IMG/VR virus record: IMGVR_UViG_3300043411_000704
Coordinates: 16,257-80,256 of that record
Length of the DNA: 64,000 bases
Direction: 5' to 3' (one strand)
Source of the DNA: a virus
Shown here: piece after piece, positions 25,192 to 32,630 of the stretch
Layout: each line of letters begins with the position of its first letter
How positions within the stretch are numbered: the stretch's first letter is position 1
The notes under the pieces: model-generated
Told to the model about the DNA's origin: nothing
Databases searched by the model: none
What the model saw: only the letters and a program-made list of their open reading frames with translations
Translations under genes and position numbers: made by a program

Positions 25192-25220
25192 AATTTAACC
25201 CAATCTAAACAACAAATCAA
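25192..25220 (-). promoter_or_regulatory. Early-type promoter of the RNase H gene
   Basis: Minus-strand TTGATT (25220-25215), 17-bp spacer, TAAATT (25197-25192), 6 nt to the ATG at 25185. The predicted +1 is the start codon. Confidence 0.6.
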
Positions 25221-25289
25221 GCAAAATCTTCAAATTCAGCATCAAAAACACGCTTTTTCAGCTTAATATTTAGTAAAAGATTGTAAATA

Positions 25290-25295
25290 TATAAT
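25290..25295 (+). promoter_or_regulatory. -10-like element for the 25.3-kb RNA
   Basis: TATAAT at 25290-25295, overlapping a late-type TAAATA (25284-25289). Seven nt downstream begins the 5' arm of the closing stem of the structured RNA. No good -35 is seen. Confidence 0.4.
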
Positions 25296-25297
25296 TG

Positions 25298-25512
25298 TTA
25301 TCAGGTGGTTATGAGGAAGAGAGAATAGGAATTCCCTTCCTGGCGAAACTCTTTGAGTTTTTATAGACAAGAAGTTATCCTACTCTCTTCCAAATGTAAC
25401 CTGATAAATCAGTATGGCCCCATCGGAATCCAGTCTAAGTTTTGATGGGTAAATTTGGAAATCCCCTTGACCAGTCGAGCGGTTGATCCCCTTCCGTATC
25501 AACACTAAATTT
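25298..25512 (+). ncRNA. Candidate multi-hairpin structured RNA
   Basis: This 460-nt gap between divergent genes has no good ORF but dense pairing. Outer stem TTATCAGGT (25298-25306)/ACCTGATAA (25399-25407) encloses GGAAGAGAG (25315-25323)/CTCTCTTCC (25383-25391), continued after a bulge by TAGGA (25326-25330)/TCCTA (25378-25382), with an AAACTC-TTT-GAGTTT hairpin (25346-25360) at the top. A second part has CCCATC/GATGGG (25419-25449) and GTTGAT/ATCAAC (25482-25503). The motif ATCCCCTT occurs at 25461 and 25486. Strand is inferred from the TATAAT at 25290. No tRNA cloverleaf was found. Nothing further is seen between 25513 and 25630. Confidence 0.55.
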
Positions 25513-25630
25513 ATATGTAAACTAATGGTGATCCATTTTATTGGACGAAGTATTAGTTAAGTTCTATTTAAACAGATTCGAAATACGATTGCAAGTTTTT
25601 TCTTCATCCATTGTAAACTTTTTTTCTCTG

Positions 25631-25638
25631 TATAAATA
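25631..25638 (+). promoter_or_regulatory. Late promoter, full TATAAATA
   Basis: The only perfect T4-type octamer upstream of a gene in the window; 7 nt to the ATG at 25646. Confidence 0.8.
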
Positions 25639-25645
25639 AATTTCG

Positions 25646-26092
25646 ATGACACCAAAATTTGACGAATTATATACCCAATTAATGGAAGACCTTTCACAAC
25701 AAGGAAAAGGATTGTTGGCCAATCAGGGAGGTGGAGGATCACCAGCCAATAATTCGTCAAAGCCTATTACAGCGCCTTCTACTAGTTCCGCACCAGCAGT
25801 CAAGCCTGCAACCAATCTATCAGGTCAAAAGCCTTTAAACAGCACACAGCAAGATTTTGGGGTATTGTTACAAGATCCGAACGATAATACAGCAGCAGAT
25901 GCGGTATTGAATCATTTGACTACTAATAATATTGATTTTAACGATCCTAAATTTGCAGAAACACCTGAAGGACAGGCAATAGGACAAAGAATTCAAAAAA
26001 ATCCTAAATTTGCAGATGCACTAGATCAGGCACAACAGCGATTGATTGCCGGTGCATCAGATGCAACTAAACAAGCATTTGCAACACAATAA
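25646..26092 (+). CDS. Low-complexity protein with MTxKFDxL leader (candidate capsid core/internal protein)
   Basis: A 148-aa protein. TPKFDELYTQLMEDL is followed by a G/S/P/A-rich linker (about residues 20-65) and an alpha-helical, Q/A-rich C-terminal half (ADALDQAQQRLIAGASDATK). The leader has an L-M-E site at residues 12-14, like T4 prohead protease substrates. The composition suits an internal head or scaffold component that is trimmed on maturation. The role is inference; the gene is late by its promoter. Confidence 0.6.
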   Translation: MTPKFDELYTQLMEDLSQQGKGLLANQGGGGSPANNSSKPITAPSTSSAPAVKPATNLSGQKPLNSTQQDFGVLLQDPNDNTAADAVLNHLTTNNIDFNDPKFAETPEGQAIGQRIQKNPKFADALDQAQQRLIAGASDATKQAFATQ

Positions 26093-26120
26093 TATCATAC
26101 ATAATCCACTATCATTTTGT

Positions 26121-26126
26121 TAAATA
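26121..26126 (+). promoter_or_regulatory. Late-type promoter core for 26133
   Basis: TAAATA (in GTTAAATA), 6 nt before the ATG. Confidence 0.65.
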
Positions 26127-26132
26127 ATGTGA

Positions 26133-26807
26133 ATGACCAAGAATTTTGACGTATTATATAATAGAATAATTGCAGAAGCAGCAGATGATTCTGAATTACC
26201 GGATTTTGGTCAGCAACAAGATCAAGGTGGTGATACCCAAATGGATCAAGGATTGGCCGATCTTTCGCCTGATGAATTAGGTATGGACGAATCCAAACCA
26301 GTTCCACCCGAAGAACTAGAATTGGCACATTTGGCAATCAGGGCAGTAAATTTTGACATTAAATCTAAAGATGTTCATCAATATGGATTTCAGGATAATA
26401 CGGGCAATAGAATATCATTTGAACAGATTCCTTCATATTTCGAAGAAACCAAAGACTGGAGACGTGTATTAAAGTTTATTGAATGGTTGATCAATAAATT
26501 TGAAGGTGTTAATTCTCAATGGGCAGAAGAACAGGAATTAAAAGGGAAGAATATTTTACAAAAAATAAGTATTATTAATCGAAAGAATAAGGCAAATCCT
26601 GAACTACAGTTGGATAATTCTAAACGGCTGGTTTGGACTCGTATTATTTTGAATGCACTCATTAATTCAGATTCTTCTATGAACATTATTGGTTCGGATA
26701 TTGATGAAAAGAGTTTACCTGATATATTCAATCAACTTAAACAGAATTTTATGCACAGTTCAACCGGATTATTCGCCAATAAACCAGTTCACCCAATCAA
26801 CAATTAA
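26133..26807 (+). CDS. MTxKFDxL-leader protein with acidic linker and globular C-terminus
   Basis: A 224-aa protein. TKNFDVLYNRIIAEA contains I-A-E/A, which is exactly the T4 gp21 cleavage consensus, at residue 15. Residues 16-70 are acidic and Q-rich. From residue 75 a folded helical domain follows (FEETKDWRRVLKFIEWLINKF; KRLVWTRIILNALI). It sits next to the other late leader protein, so both may be virion-internal. No enzymatic motif is seen. Confidence 0.6.
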   Translation: MTKNFDVLYNRIIAEAADDSELPDFGQQQDQGGDTQMDQGLADLSPDELGMDESKPVPPEELELAHLAIRAVNFDIKSKDVHQYGFQDNTGNRISFEQIPSYFEETKDWRRVLKFIEWLINKFEGVNSQWAEEQELKGKNILQKISIINRKNKANPELQLDNSKRLVWTRIILNALINSDSSMNIIGSDIDEKSLPDIFNQLKQNFMHSSTGLFANKPVHPINN

Positions 26808-26816
26808 AAAAAGTTC

Positions 26817-26845
26817 TTGACATACACGTCAATCACATTTAAACT
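26817..26845 (+). promoter_or_regulatory. Early-type promoter for 26855
   Basis: TTGACA (26817-26822), 17-bp spacer, TAAACT (26840-26845), 9 nt to the ATG. Predicted leader 1-3 nt. Confidence 0.75.
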
Positions 26846-26854
26846 AATCTTGAT

Positions 26855-27142
26855 ATGAAGAAACAAACGTATACAATGATACAAGCGGATATTGATGGTG
26901 CAACAAAAGACTCTTTCGAGAATAATCCGATCACTAGAGCGATTAAAAGAAAAATTCATAGAAGTGCCAATTCATCCGCATATTTTAGAGATGTATATTA
27001 CCAAACATCGGCTGGATACACCCGAAGTTTCTGGCTTCCAGAAAAAGCAATAGACCTGATTAACAAATTTGATGCGGGCAAAAAGGTTAAACCAATTACA
27101 TTCACTATTGAAGAAAAGGCTGGCGATTCTATTTTGCGCTGA
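26855..27142 (+). CDS. Small basic hypothetical protein
   Basis: A 95-aa, basic, mixed alpha/beta protein (AIKRKIHRSANSSAYF; SAGYTRSFWLPEKAIDLI). Early by its promoter. No family is recognised; the basic surface and size suit nucleic-acid binding, but this is not shown. Confidence 0.6.
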   Translation: MKKQTYTMIQADIDGATKDSFENNPITRAIKRKIHRSANSSAYFRDVYYQTSAGYTRSFWLPEKAIDLINKFDAGKKVKPITFTIEEKAGDSILR

Positions 27143-27145
27143 TTG

Positions 27146-27151
27146 TAAATA
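27146..27151 (+). promoter_or_regulatory. Late-type promoter core for 27158
   Basis: TAAATA (in TTGTAAATA), 6 nt before the ATG. Confidence 0.6.
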
Positions 27152-27157
27152 ACCTAC

Positions 27158-28459
27158 ATGTCCAACAATTCATTTGAAATGGGTAAAAAGTATACATATA
27201 ATGCTTCATCTGGAAAAATAACATTTCTATCTGAAGAAAAGTTTGGAAAAAATTTGGTTTATGATCGAAGCACAGTTAAAAAAATACTAGAATTGTATTC
27301 TGATTTTGATGGTGTTCCGCACACCGTAACCGAAATAAGTCAAAAAACAGGGGTTCCAAAAGATAGGGTGTTGTTTGTTGTTAAAGCATTAGGAAAAACT
27401 CACAGTTGTTTACCTGTGATTCCAGAAGAACTTGATGTTCATCCGGTTGAACAAATTGTAGATGATTTAGTTGAATCTAAAGAACATGTGGTAAAAGCAA
27501 AATTTGAAAAAGTATGCTTACAAAAAACAAAAGAAGATGCAGCAAATTGGTTGGAATTAAAATCGGGCAAACTTTCGCTGGTTAAGGACTATCTGAAAAA
27601 TTTGAAAATCAGTTCTCCCGTTATATACAAACCGATTTTCACACCAGTAAAATCAGGTGATGTATACCTTGCATCAGTATCAGATATCCATTTTGGTATT
27701 CAGCATTATGCCGAGAATGCATTTAACGGCAAACCATATGAATTTGAAGATATTAAGGAAATAATTGAAAACTATATTCATGATATTATTCGAGATGTGA
27801 ATAATCGTAAAACAGGGTTTGAAAAATGTGTGTTAGTCAATGCAGGTGATACCCTACATTCACTTTCAGGATTTACTTCAAAAGGGACTAAATTACAGGA
27901 TGGAGTATGGGGACATAAACAGTTTGTGCTTGCATTCGAAACGCTTACATTTTTAATCCAAAGTCTGAACAATATATTTGGAACAGTAGAAGTTAAATCG
28001 GTCGGGGGGAACCATGCATTTATAGAAGATTACATTCTCTTTTATTCACTAGAGAAATACTTTGACAAGAACAACAAAATACTGTTTGATATATCAACCG
28101 CTCGATGGATGGATTTTGTGATTAAAAACACGCTATTTGTGGTAGATCATGGTAGTAGTGCAACCATTAAATCAGTTCTTCCCGAAGGCAGTAAACAACG
28201 TGAAGCATTTATTCAAAATATTTTTATGAACGTCAACACATCTAAGTATGATACGATTGATCATCGGGTGTATATCTGTGGGGACAAACATAATATTCAG
28301 TATGGTGAATATGCAAACTTTGAATTCGTGCGGTTTAGCACACCAGTAAAAGGTGAAAGCTATTCAGATCAATTAGGTCTTAAAAATAGACCGAGGTTTA
28401 ATGCATTGGTAATCAATGATGATGGTATAAAAGAAATTCTAAATTATTACGTGAAGTGA
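27158..28459 (+). CDS. Calcineurin-like phosphoesterase with N-terminal winged-helix-like domain
   Basis: A 433-aa protein. Residues about 50-90 (HTVTEISQKTGVPKDRVLFV) look like a helix-turn-helix. The metallophosphoesterase domain starts near 170: SDIHFG (174-179), NAGDTLHS (about 227), GGNHAF (about 287), VDHGSS and a final CGDKHNIQYG. The set matches the D-x-H, G-D, G-N-H and H-x-H metal ligands, though the last motif is G-D-K-H instead of G-H-x-H. It is distinct from the gp47-type gene. A DNA- or nucleotide-directed nuclease is plausible. Confidence 0.75.
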   Translation: MSNNSFEMGKKYTYNASSGKITFLSEEKFGKNLVYDRSTVKKILELYSDFDGVPHTVTEISQKTGVPKDRVLFVVKALGKTHSCLPVIPEELDVHPVEQIVDDLVESKEHVVKAKFEKVCLQKTKEDAANWLELKSGKLSLVKDYLKNLKISSPVIYKPIFTPVKSGDVYLASVSDIHFGIQHYAENAFNGKPYEFEDIKEIIENYIHDIIRDVNNRKTGFEKCVLVNAGDTLHSLSGFTSKGTKLQDGVWGHKQFVLAFETLTFLIQSLNNIFGTVEVKSVGGNHAFIEDYILFYSLEKYFDKNNKILFDISTARWMDFVIKNTLFVVDHGSSATIKSVLPEGSKQREAFIQNIFMNVNTSKYDTIDHRVYICGDKHNIQYGEYANFEFVRFSTPVKGESYSDQLGLKNRPRFNALVINDDGIKEILNYYVK

Positions 28460-29271
28460 AAATAAAATTCGTAGGACATAGTGGTGCTTTTGCACCGATA
28501 GAAAAAGGTAATAGTAATATGCTATTCATTTCTGATAGTGGAAAAATGTTGGCATTTGATATGGGGACCACATGGCCATATATCTATCGCGATGAATGGA
28601 AAGCAGATTTTAAAGATATAGATGCACTTTATATTTCGCATTTGCACTCAGATCATGCGGCGATTGAACAATTTGCATTCTCCCGATTTTTTATGCCTAA
28701 AAAGGATAATAATGGGACAATCATCAAACCTAAATTGTTTATGGTCAAGTCTCTAATGAAAGAGGCATGGGAGACCACATGGAAAGGAGGACTCGAATCT
28801 TTACAAGGCAAGATTATGAATCTGACAGATTATTTTGAGTGTTGTCCAGTGTCAGATAATAAGTCGTTTATATGGGAAGGGTATTCATTTACACCGATTC
28901 AAACAGTTCATGTTAGATCTGGTTATATAATCAAACATTCATATGGATTGGGTATTAGGAAACTGCCGGAAAAAATTACGGGCGGAACAACCAGACTTGT
29001 GGATGAATCGACATATGATTGTTATGTGACATCCGACACTATGTTTGATCCACAATTAGCTGAATTTTATAAAAAATCTAAAATAATTTTTAGTGATTGT
29101 GAGGTGTCACCATTTAGATCACATGTGCATCCCAATTATGATGATCTAAAAACACTTGTGCCCGAATATAAGAAAAAAATGTGGTTATATCATTATAATA
29201 ATGAGGCACCTACATGGGTGGAAGATGGATTTGCAGGATTTGTCAAAAAAGGACAGGAATTCGTTTTCTAA
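28456..29271 (+). CDS. Metallo-beta-lactamase fold hydrolase (RNase Z-like)
   Basis: A 271-aa protein starting at GTG, overlapping the upstream stop as GTGA. The signature HLHSDH (62-67) is preceded by FDMG, and later there are TSDTMFD and FSDCEVSPF with H-x-H (RSHVHP). This gives a two-metal site as in RNase Z/PhnP-like enzymes. Adjacent to the phosphoesterase, it may process RNA or cyclic nucleotides. Cyclic-nucleotide hydrolysis would be anti-defence, but no specificity motif decides this. Confidence 0.75.
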   Translation: MKIKFVGHSGAFAPIEKGNSNMLFISDSGKMLAFDMGTTWPYIYRDEWKADFKDIDALYISHLHSDHAAIEQFAFSRFFMPKKDNNGTIIKPKLFMVKSLMKEAWETTWKGGLESLQGKIMNLTDYFECCPVSDNKSFIWEGYSFTPIQTVHVRSGYIIKHSYGLGIRKLPEKITGGTTRLVDESTYDCYVTSDTMFDPQLAEFYKKSKIIFSDCEVSPFRSHVHPNYDDLKTLVPEYKKKMWLYHYNNEAPTWVEDGFAGFVKKGQEFVF

Positions 29272-29774
29272 TGAAAAATAAATTTACAATTTTACTTAAA
29301 ACCGTGGAGATTCCGTTGAAAACCATAGTAAAAAACGGAGTGAATCCATGTGATCGAACTGGATTTCAAAAATTATATGCACATCACTTATGCAAACCAT
29401 CAACACATGTGATTTTGGATAAGGTTTTAGAATTATCTAATTCACAAGGTATAGAGTTTGCTACACATAATTGTCGATGGATAGACACTATTGGTGAACA
29501 GACTGAAACAAAGTTTAGATCAACAAATGGTGAGGACGCTATTGATCTACCTATAAGTCATTATATCAACTATATTTTGAAGGCACGACAGAAATTAGAA
29601 ATTGCTCACAATGAACGGAACAGTGTTAAGTGGTATCATTTTGACAGAAAATCAGACATCCAGAAAAGAATATATGAAGCTGAGTTCATGATTGGATATT
29701 GTTCCAAATTTAGAGCCGCAGATATCACATTTCCATCGTTCAAACGTCAGTGGTTTTTAGATCTTTATTATTAA
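29271..29774 (+). CDS. Hypothetical protein
   Basis: A 167-aa protein starting at the TAATG overlap (29271); the frame is open 57 nt further upstream but inside the preceding gene. It has a mixed fold with several histidines (FQKLYAHHLCKPSTH; FATHNCRWID) but no recognised metal motif. It ends in a TAATG overlap with the oxygenase gene, so the two are coupled. Confidence 0.6.
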   Translation: MKNKFTILLKTVEIPLKTIVKNGVNPCDRTGFQKLYAHHLCKPSTHVILDKVLELSNSQGIEFATHNCRWIDTIGEQTETKFRSTNGEDAIDLPISHYINYILKARQKLEIAHNERNSVKWYHFDRKSDIQKRIYEAEFMIGYCSKFRAADITFPSFKRQWFLDLYY

Positions 29775-30265
29775 TGAATGACAAAATTAAAATTCATCCA
29801 CATTTCGTTCGCAATACCGATCAAATTGTTTCGTATGTAAAAAAACATTTTGATACGAAGTTCAAACCTCGGATTGGAGACGACCGACATACAGGTATTA
29901 TACCAAAAGTATATTCAGATTTCTGCACTTTAAAGGATGTGGATATGGATAAACAGTTGATAGATCTCATTTTTTCAGATAATGATTTTGATCCTGATTT
30001 GAAAGATTTTTATAATTTTATTCAAATTCAACGATACCTACCTGGACAATTCATATGTCCCCACTATGACCAGTATTCCATTCGTAAATTACATTTGATA
30101 ACATTGACATCAAGTGATTATGACGGTTTATATATCGAAGATGGATTTGGTGGCATTAAATTTGCACCAGATGTTGCAGGACAGTATATAGATTTTGATA
30201 ATTCATTGATTCATTGGGTTGGACCAGTTAGAGAAGAGCGGTATTCTATGGTTATAGGTGAATAA
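29774..30265 (+). CDS. 2-oxoglutarate/Fe(II) dioxygenase
   Basis: A 163-aa protein with the facial triad H97-x-D99 (CPHYDQ) and H147 (SLIHWVG), and R156 (REERYSMVIG) for 2-oxoglutarate binding, in a jelly-roll pattern (IQIQRYLPGQF; LHLITLTS; YIDFDNS). The length matches single-domain prolyl-hydroxylase-type phage enzymes. Substrate unknown: a protein side chain, a sugar or a nucleobase. Starts at ATG 29774, 1-nt overlap with the previous gene. Confidence 0.8.
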   Translation: MNDKIKIHPHFVRNTDQIVSYVKKHFDTKFKPRIGDDRHTGIIPKVYSDFCTLKDVDMDKQLIDLIFSDNDFDPDLKDFYNFIQIQRYLPGQFICPHYDQYSIRKLHLITLTSSDYDGLYIEDGFGGIKFAPDVAGQYIDFDNSLIHWVGPVREERYSMVIGE

Positions 30266-30268
30266 CAC

Positions 30269-30298
30269 TTGAAATCCTATATTTGGTGTTATCAATAT
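30269..30298 (+). promoter_or_regulatory. Early-type promoter for 30305
   Basis: TTGAAA (30269-30274), 18-bp spacer, CAATAT (30293-30298), 6 nt to the ATG. The -10 is imperfect, but the spacing to the start matches the other sites. Confidence 0.45.
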
Positions 30299-30304
30299 TA
30301 GATA

Positions 30305-31633
30305 ATGCCTAAATTTGTAAAACCTGAGATTGAAAAAAAGTTTGTCCCTAAATTTGAACCGCCCAAGTTTTTAATCGACCCCTTTTATAATCCGTGGAAG
30401 GACAATGTTTTTAAAAGAACAAACCTTTCCAGGATAATTCATAATGCTAAATTAAAGTCTATTAAACTACCACCTCCTGGTGAAAATCTTCCACGAGTTT
30501 TACACTATTGTGCAGACCAAGGTGGATGTGCATTTTGGAGGCTTATTTTTCCAGGTAATGAATTGCTGGCAAATAATAAAGCCGTGGTTCAGACAATGTA
30601 TCAAATGCTGGCTGATCCTAGCGTATATAATGGGCTGTCTGCAATCCGTTTACAACGGCAATGTAGTGATATTCAATTAGACTTCATTAAACATCTAAGG
30701 AATATCTCAGACTCGTTTAAACAACAGGGTAAAGAAGGATTCAAAATTATATATGAAGTTGATGACCTGATTTCCAATTCTGAAATAACCGACTTCAATC
30801 TGTGCAAAGCAGGATTCACTGATCCTAAGATTGTAGAAAATGTTAAAAACGTTATTCAGTATTGTCACGAAATGGTAGTCCCTTCACAATATATGGCGGA
30901 TTATTATCGTAAACTACTTAATTACGATAAAATTTCGGTCATACCAAATTATGTTCCAAAATATTGGTTTGATAAAGGTGTGACTGTCGAACATTCGGTA
31001 AACCGATATATTAAAAATAAAGAAAAACCTCGTATTCTATATGCAGGTAGTTCGACGCATTTTGATGTTGCAAACCTTAATGGTATGGTTGATGATTTTT
31101 ATCATGTGAACGACGTAATCCTTCGGGATATTGAAATAGATAAAAAATATCAATGGATTTTTGTCGGTGGATATCCATATAGACTCAAAAAATATGTGGA
31201 TGATAAAACTATTAAATATCATAATTGGACCTCCATGACCGAATACCCATCATTATTGAACAGCACTGATGCACAGATTATGCTAGCACCGCTGATGAAT
31301 AATTCGTTCAATAAAGCAAAGGCGAATATTAAACTAACTGAAGGTGCTGCACTAGGGATTCCTACGGTTGCTCAGAATCTTGAGTGTTATAATTCAGATG
31401 GGTGGAAATATTTGTTTACTACTGGTGAGCAAATGATGGAACAAATTACGGCTATATTAGCATCAGAAGACAGTTATAGAAGTGCGGTTACTAATGCTAA
31501 ACAATATGTCGATAGATATTGGTTAGGAGATCACCTAGATGAATGGACTAAGCTCTACACCACACCGTATGGAGACAGTTCAAGAAAAGAACTTACTGAT
31601 TTTTATGAACGAAACAAAAAACAATTTGAATGA
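30305..31633 (+). CDS. GT-B glycosyltransferase (GT4/GT1-like)
   Basis: A 442-aa protein. The N-terminal half has CADQGGCAFWRL and IIYEVDDLI. The second Rossmann half has ISVIPNYV, RILYAGSSTHF, WIFVGGYPY and the donor-site NIKLTEGAALGIPTVAQN, with E-G-A-A-L-G as the GT4 E-x7-E-like region. It transfers a nucleotide-sugar residue, probably onto phage DNA, virion or host glycans. It is separate from the left-end run and has its own promoter, so it may act at a different time. Confidence 0.8.
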   Translation: MPKFVKPEIEKKFVPKFEPPKFLIDPFYNPWKDNVFKRTNLSRIIHNAKLKSIKLPPPGENLPRVLHYCADQGGCAFWRLIFPGNELLANNKAVVQTMYQMLADPSVYNGLSAIRLQRQCSDIQLDFIKHLRNISDSFKQQGKEGFKIIYEVDDLISNSEITDFNLCKAGFTDPKIVENVKNVIQYCHEMVVPSQYMADYYRKLLNYDKISVIPNYVPKYWFDKGVTVEHSVNRYIKNKEKPRILYAGSSTHFDVANLNGMVDDFYHVNDVILRDIEIDKKYQWIFVGGYPYRLKKYVDDKTIKYHNWTSMTEYPSLLNSTDAQIMLAPLMNNSFNKAKANIKLTEGAALGIPTVAQNLECYNSDGWKYLFTTGEQMMEQITAILASEDSYRSAVTNAKQYVDRYWLGDHLDEWTKLYTTPYGDSSRKELTDFYERNKKQFE

Positions 31634-31634
31634 T

Positions 31635-31874
31635 ATGAAAGCAAAACCACCTATATTTCCTCCGAATAGAGTATTCCAAAATCATTGGTTGAATGGTATG
31701 ACTGAAACCCCTGAATCTATTTTGGCGACTAAAGAATGGAGCGATGCAATGAATCACTGTGATACCAAAGCTGTAGAAGCACGTAAAAATCTGGTGTTGG
31801 GCTCGTTAATGCAATTGAAACCTGGGACACATGGTGCCAGAATATATTCAGAATCTGACCAAAAAACAATTTGA
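31635..31874 (+). CDS. Small hypothetical protein
   Basis: A 79-aa protein. ATG 31635 (MKAKPPIFPPNR), 1 nt after the upstream stop, is preferred; in-frame starts inside the glycosyltransferase gene are less likely. Helical, with no recognised motif. It overlaps the next gene by 4 nt (TTGA). Confidence 0.55.
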   Translation: MKAKPPIFPPNRVFQNHWLNGMTETPESILATKEWSDAMNHCDTKAVEARKNLVLGSLMQLKPGTHGARIYSESDQKTI

Positions 31875-32464
31875 CTGATAAATTTATGATAAAAGCACCT
31901 AGAATATATAAAAAAGAAGAACTAACTTTCGCCAATGTTGATGGTAAAGTAGAGGTTTCAGCCGCAGATAATAGTGCAATTCCTATTCTAACATCATTTC
32001 AATATGAGGATTTGCAGTTTCCTAAAGTTGATGACATGGTGGTCGATGAATTCAATATAAAATTTCACCAAGAACAATACCTTCCAAGTATTCTACATAA
32101 ATTGGCTGACACAGCAGAAGAAATAGCATCACCATTGACATGGAAACGTGATTTTGATAATGTAGACGCCGATTACATGTCTGAATTGATAGGTGATGCA
32201 ACCTTTGTGATTGCAACACCGAAAATATGCATAATGATACAACTCCGAAGAGATTTTGAGCCTCTTGTTATAAACTGCTATCGTCACATACATGAAGTTG
32301 GTATGTTATCAACTAAAACCCAAGTGTATAGGGATGTCTTGTATCAAGAAATCATCTCCTTTGATAAATCAGATAGTCCGCCCGAATTTTTGATAACCGA
32401 TACAAAAATGTATTGGATAAGAAAACCTTATAGTGTGTTTGAGAATTTGATAAAACCTTTATAA
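31871..32464 (+). CDS. Hypothetical protein
   Basis: A 197-aa protein. TTG 31871 gives a TTGA overlap; ATG 31886 (MIKAPRIYKKEE) is an alternative start. Strand-rich C-terminal half (FVIATPKICIMIQLRRDFEPLVI split across strands). It precedes a small basic ORF and the polymerase gene. No family recognised. Confidence 0.55.
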   Translation: MTDKFMIKAPRIYKKEELTFANVDGKVEVSAADNSAIPILTSFQYEDLQFPKVDDMVVDEFNIKFHQEQYLPSILHKLADTAEEIASPLTWKRDFDNVDADYMSELIGDATFVIATPKICIMIQLRRDFEPLVINCYRHIHEVGMLSTKTQVYRDVLYQEIISFDKSDSPPEFLITDTKMYWIRKPYSVFENLIKPL

Positions 32465-32608
32465 ATGATCATAAAAAAGACTGATTTGAATGATATTAAA
32501 TCCTGGAAGACCCGAGATTTATTGAGTGGTAAAATTAAATTTAAAGATAATCCAGCGCTTTTGTTGAAGATCAAAAAGGAAATTAGAAGAAGAACTAGAC
32601 AAGGGTGA
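32465..32608 (+). CDS. Small basic protein upstream of the DNA polymerase
   Basis: A 47-aa ORF starting directly after the previous stop (TAAATG). Sequence MIIKKTDLNDIKSWKTRDLL is followed by a strongly basic helix (KIKKEIRRRTRQG). It ends inside the polymerase promoter region. Composition supports a real DNA- or RNA-binding peptide. Confidence 0.5.
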   Translation: MIIKKTDLNDIKSWKTRDLLSGKIKFKDNPALLLKIKKEIRRRTRQG

Positions 32609-32624
32609 TCAGATGTGGTAGATT
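32596..32624 (+). promoter_or_regulatory. Early-type promoter of the DNA polymerase
   Basis: TAGACA (32596-32601), 17-bp spacer, TAGATT (32619-32624), 6 nt to the ATG at 32631. The -35 is in the end of the upstream small gene. Confidence 0.55.
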
Positions 32625-32630
32625 GATCAA

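Noticed and set aside
25217-25261. 14-codon leaderless peptide on the minus strand (KKRVFDAEFEDFA after CTG)
   Set aside because: A TAAATA lies 5 nt upstream, but the start would be CTG and the frame is only 15 codons; it overlaps the RNase H promoter.
25441-25515. tRNA in the 25.4-kb gap
   Set aside because: A CGAGCGGTTGA segment recalls a tRNA D-arm, but no acceptor stem, anticodon arm or T-loop (GTTCRA) can be placed.
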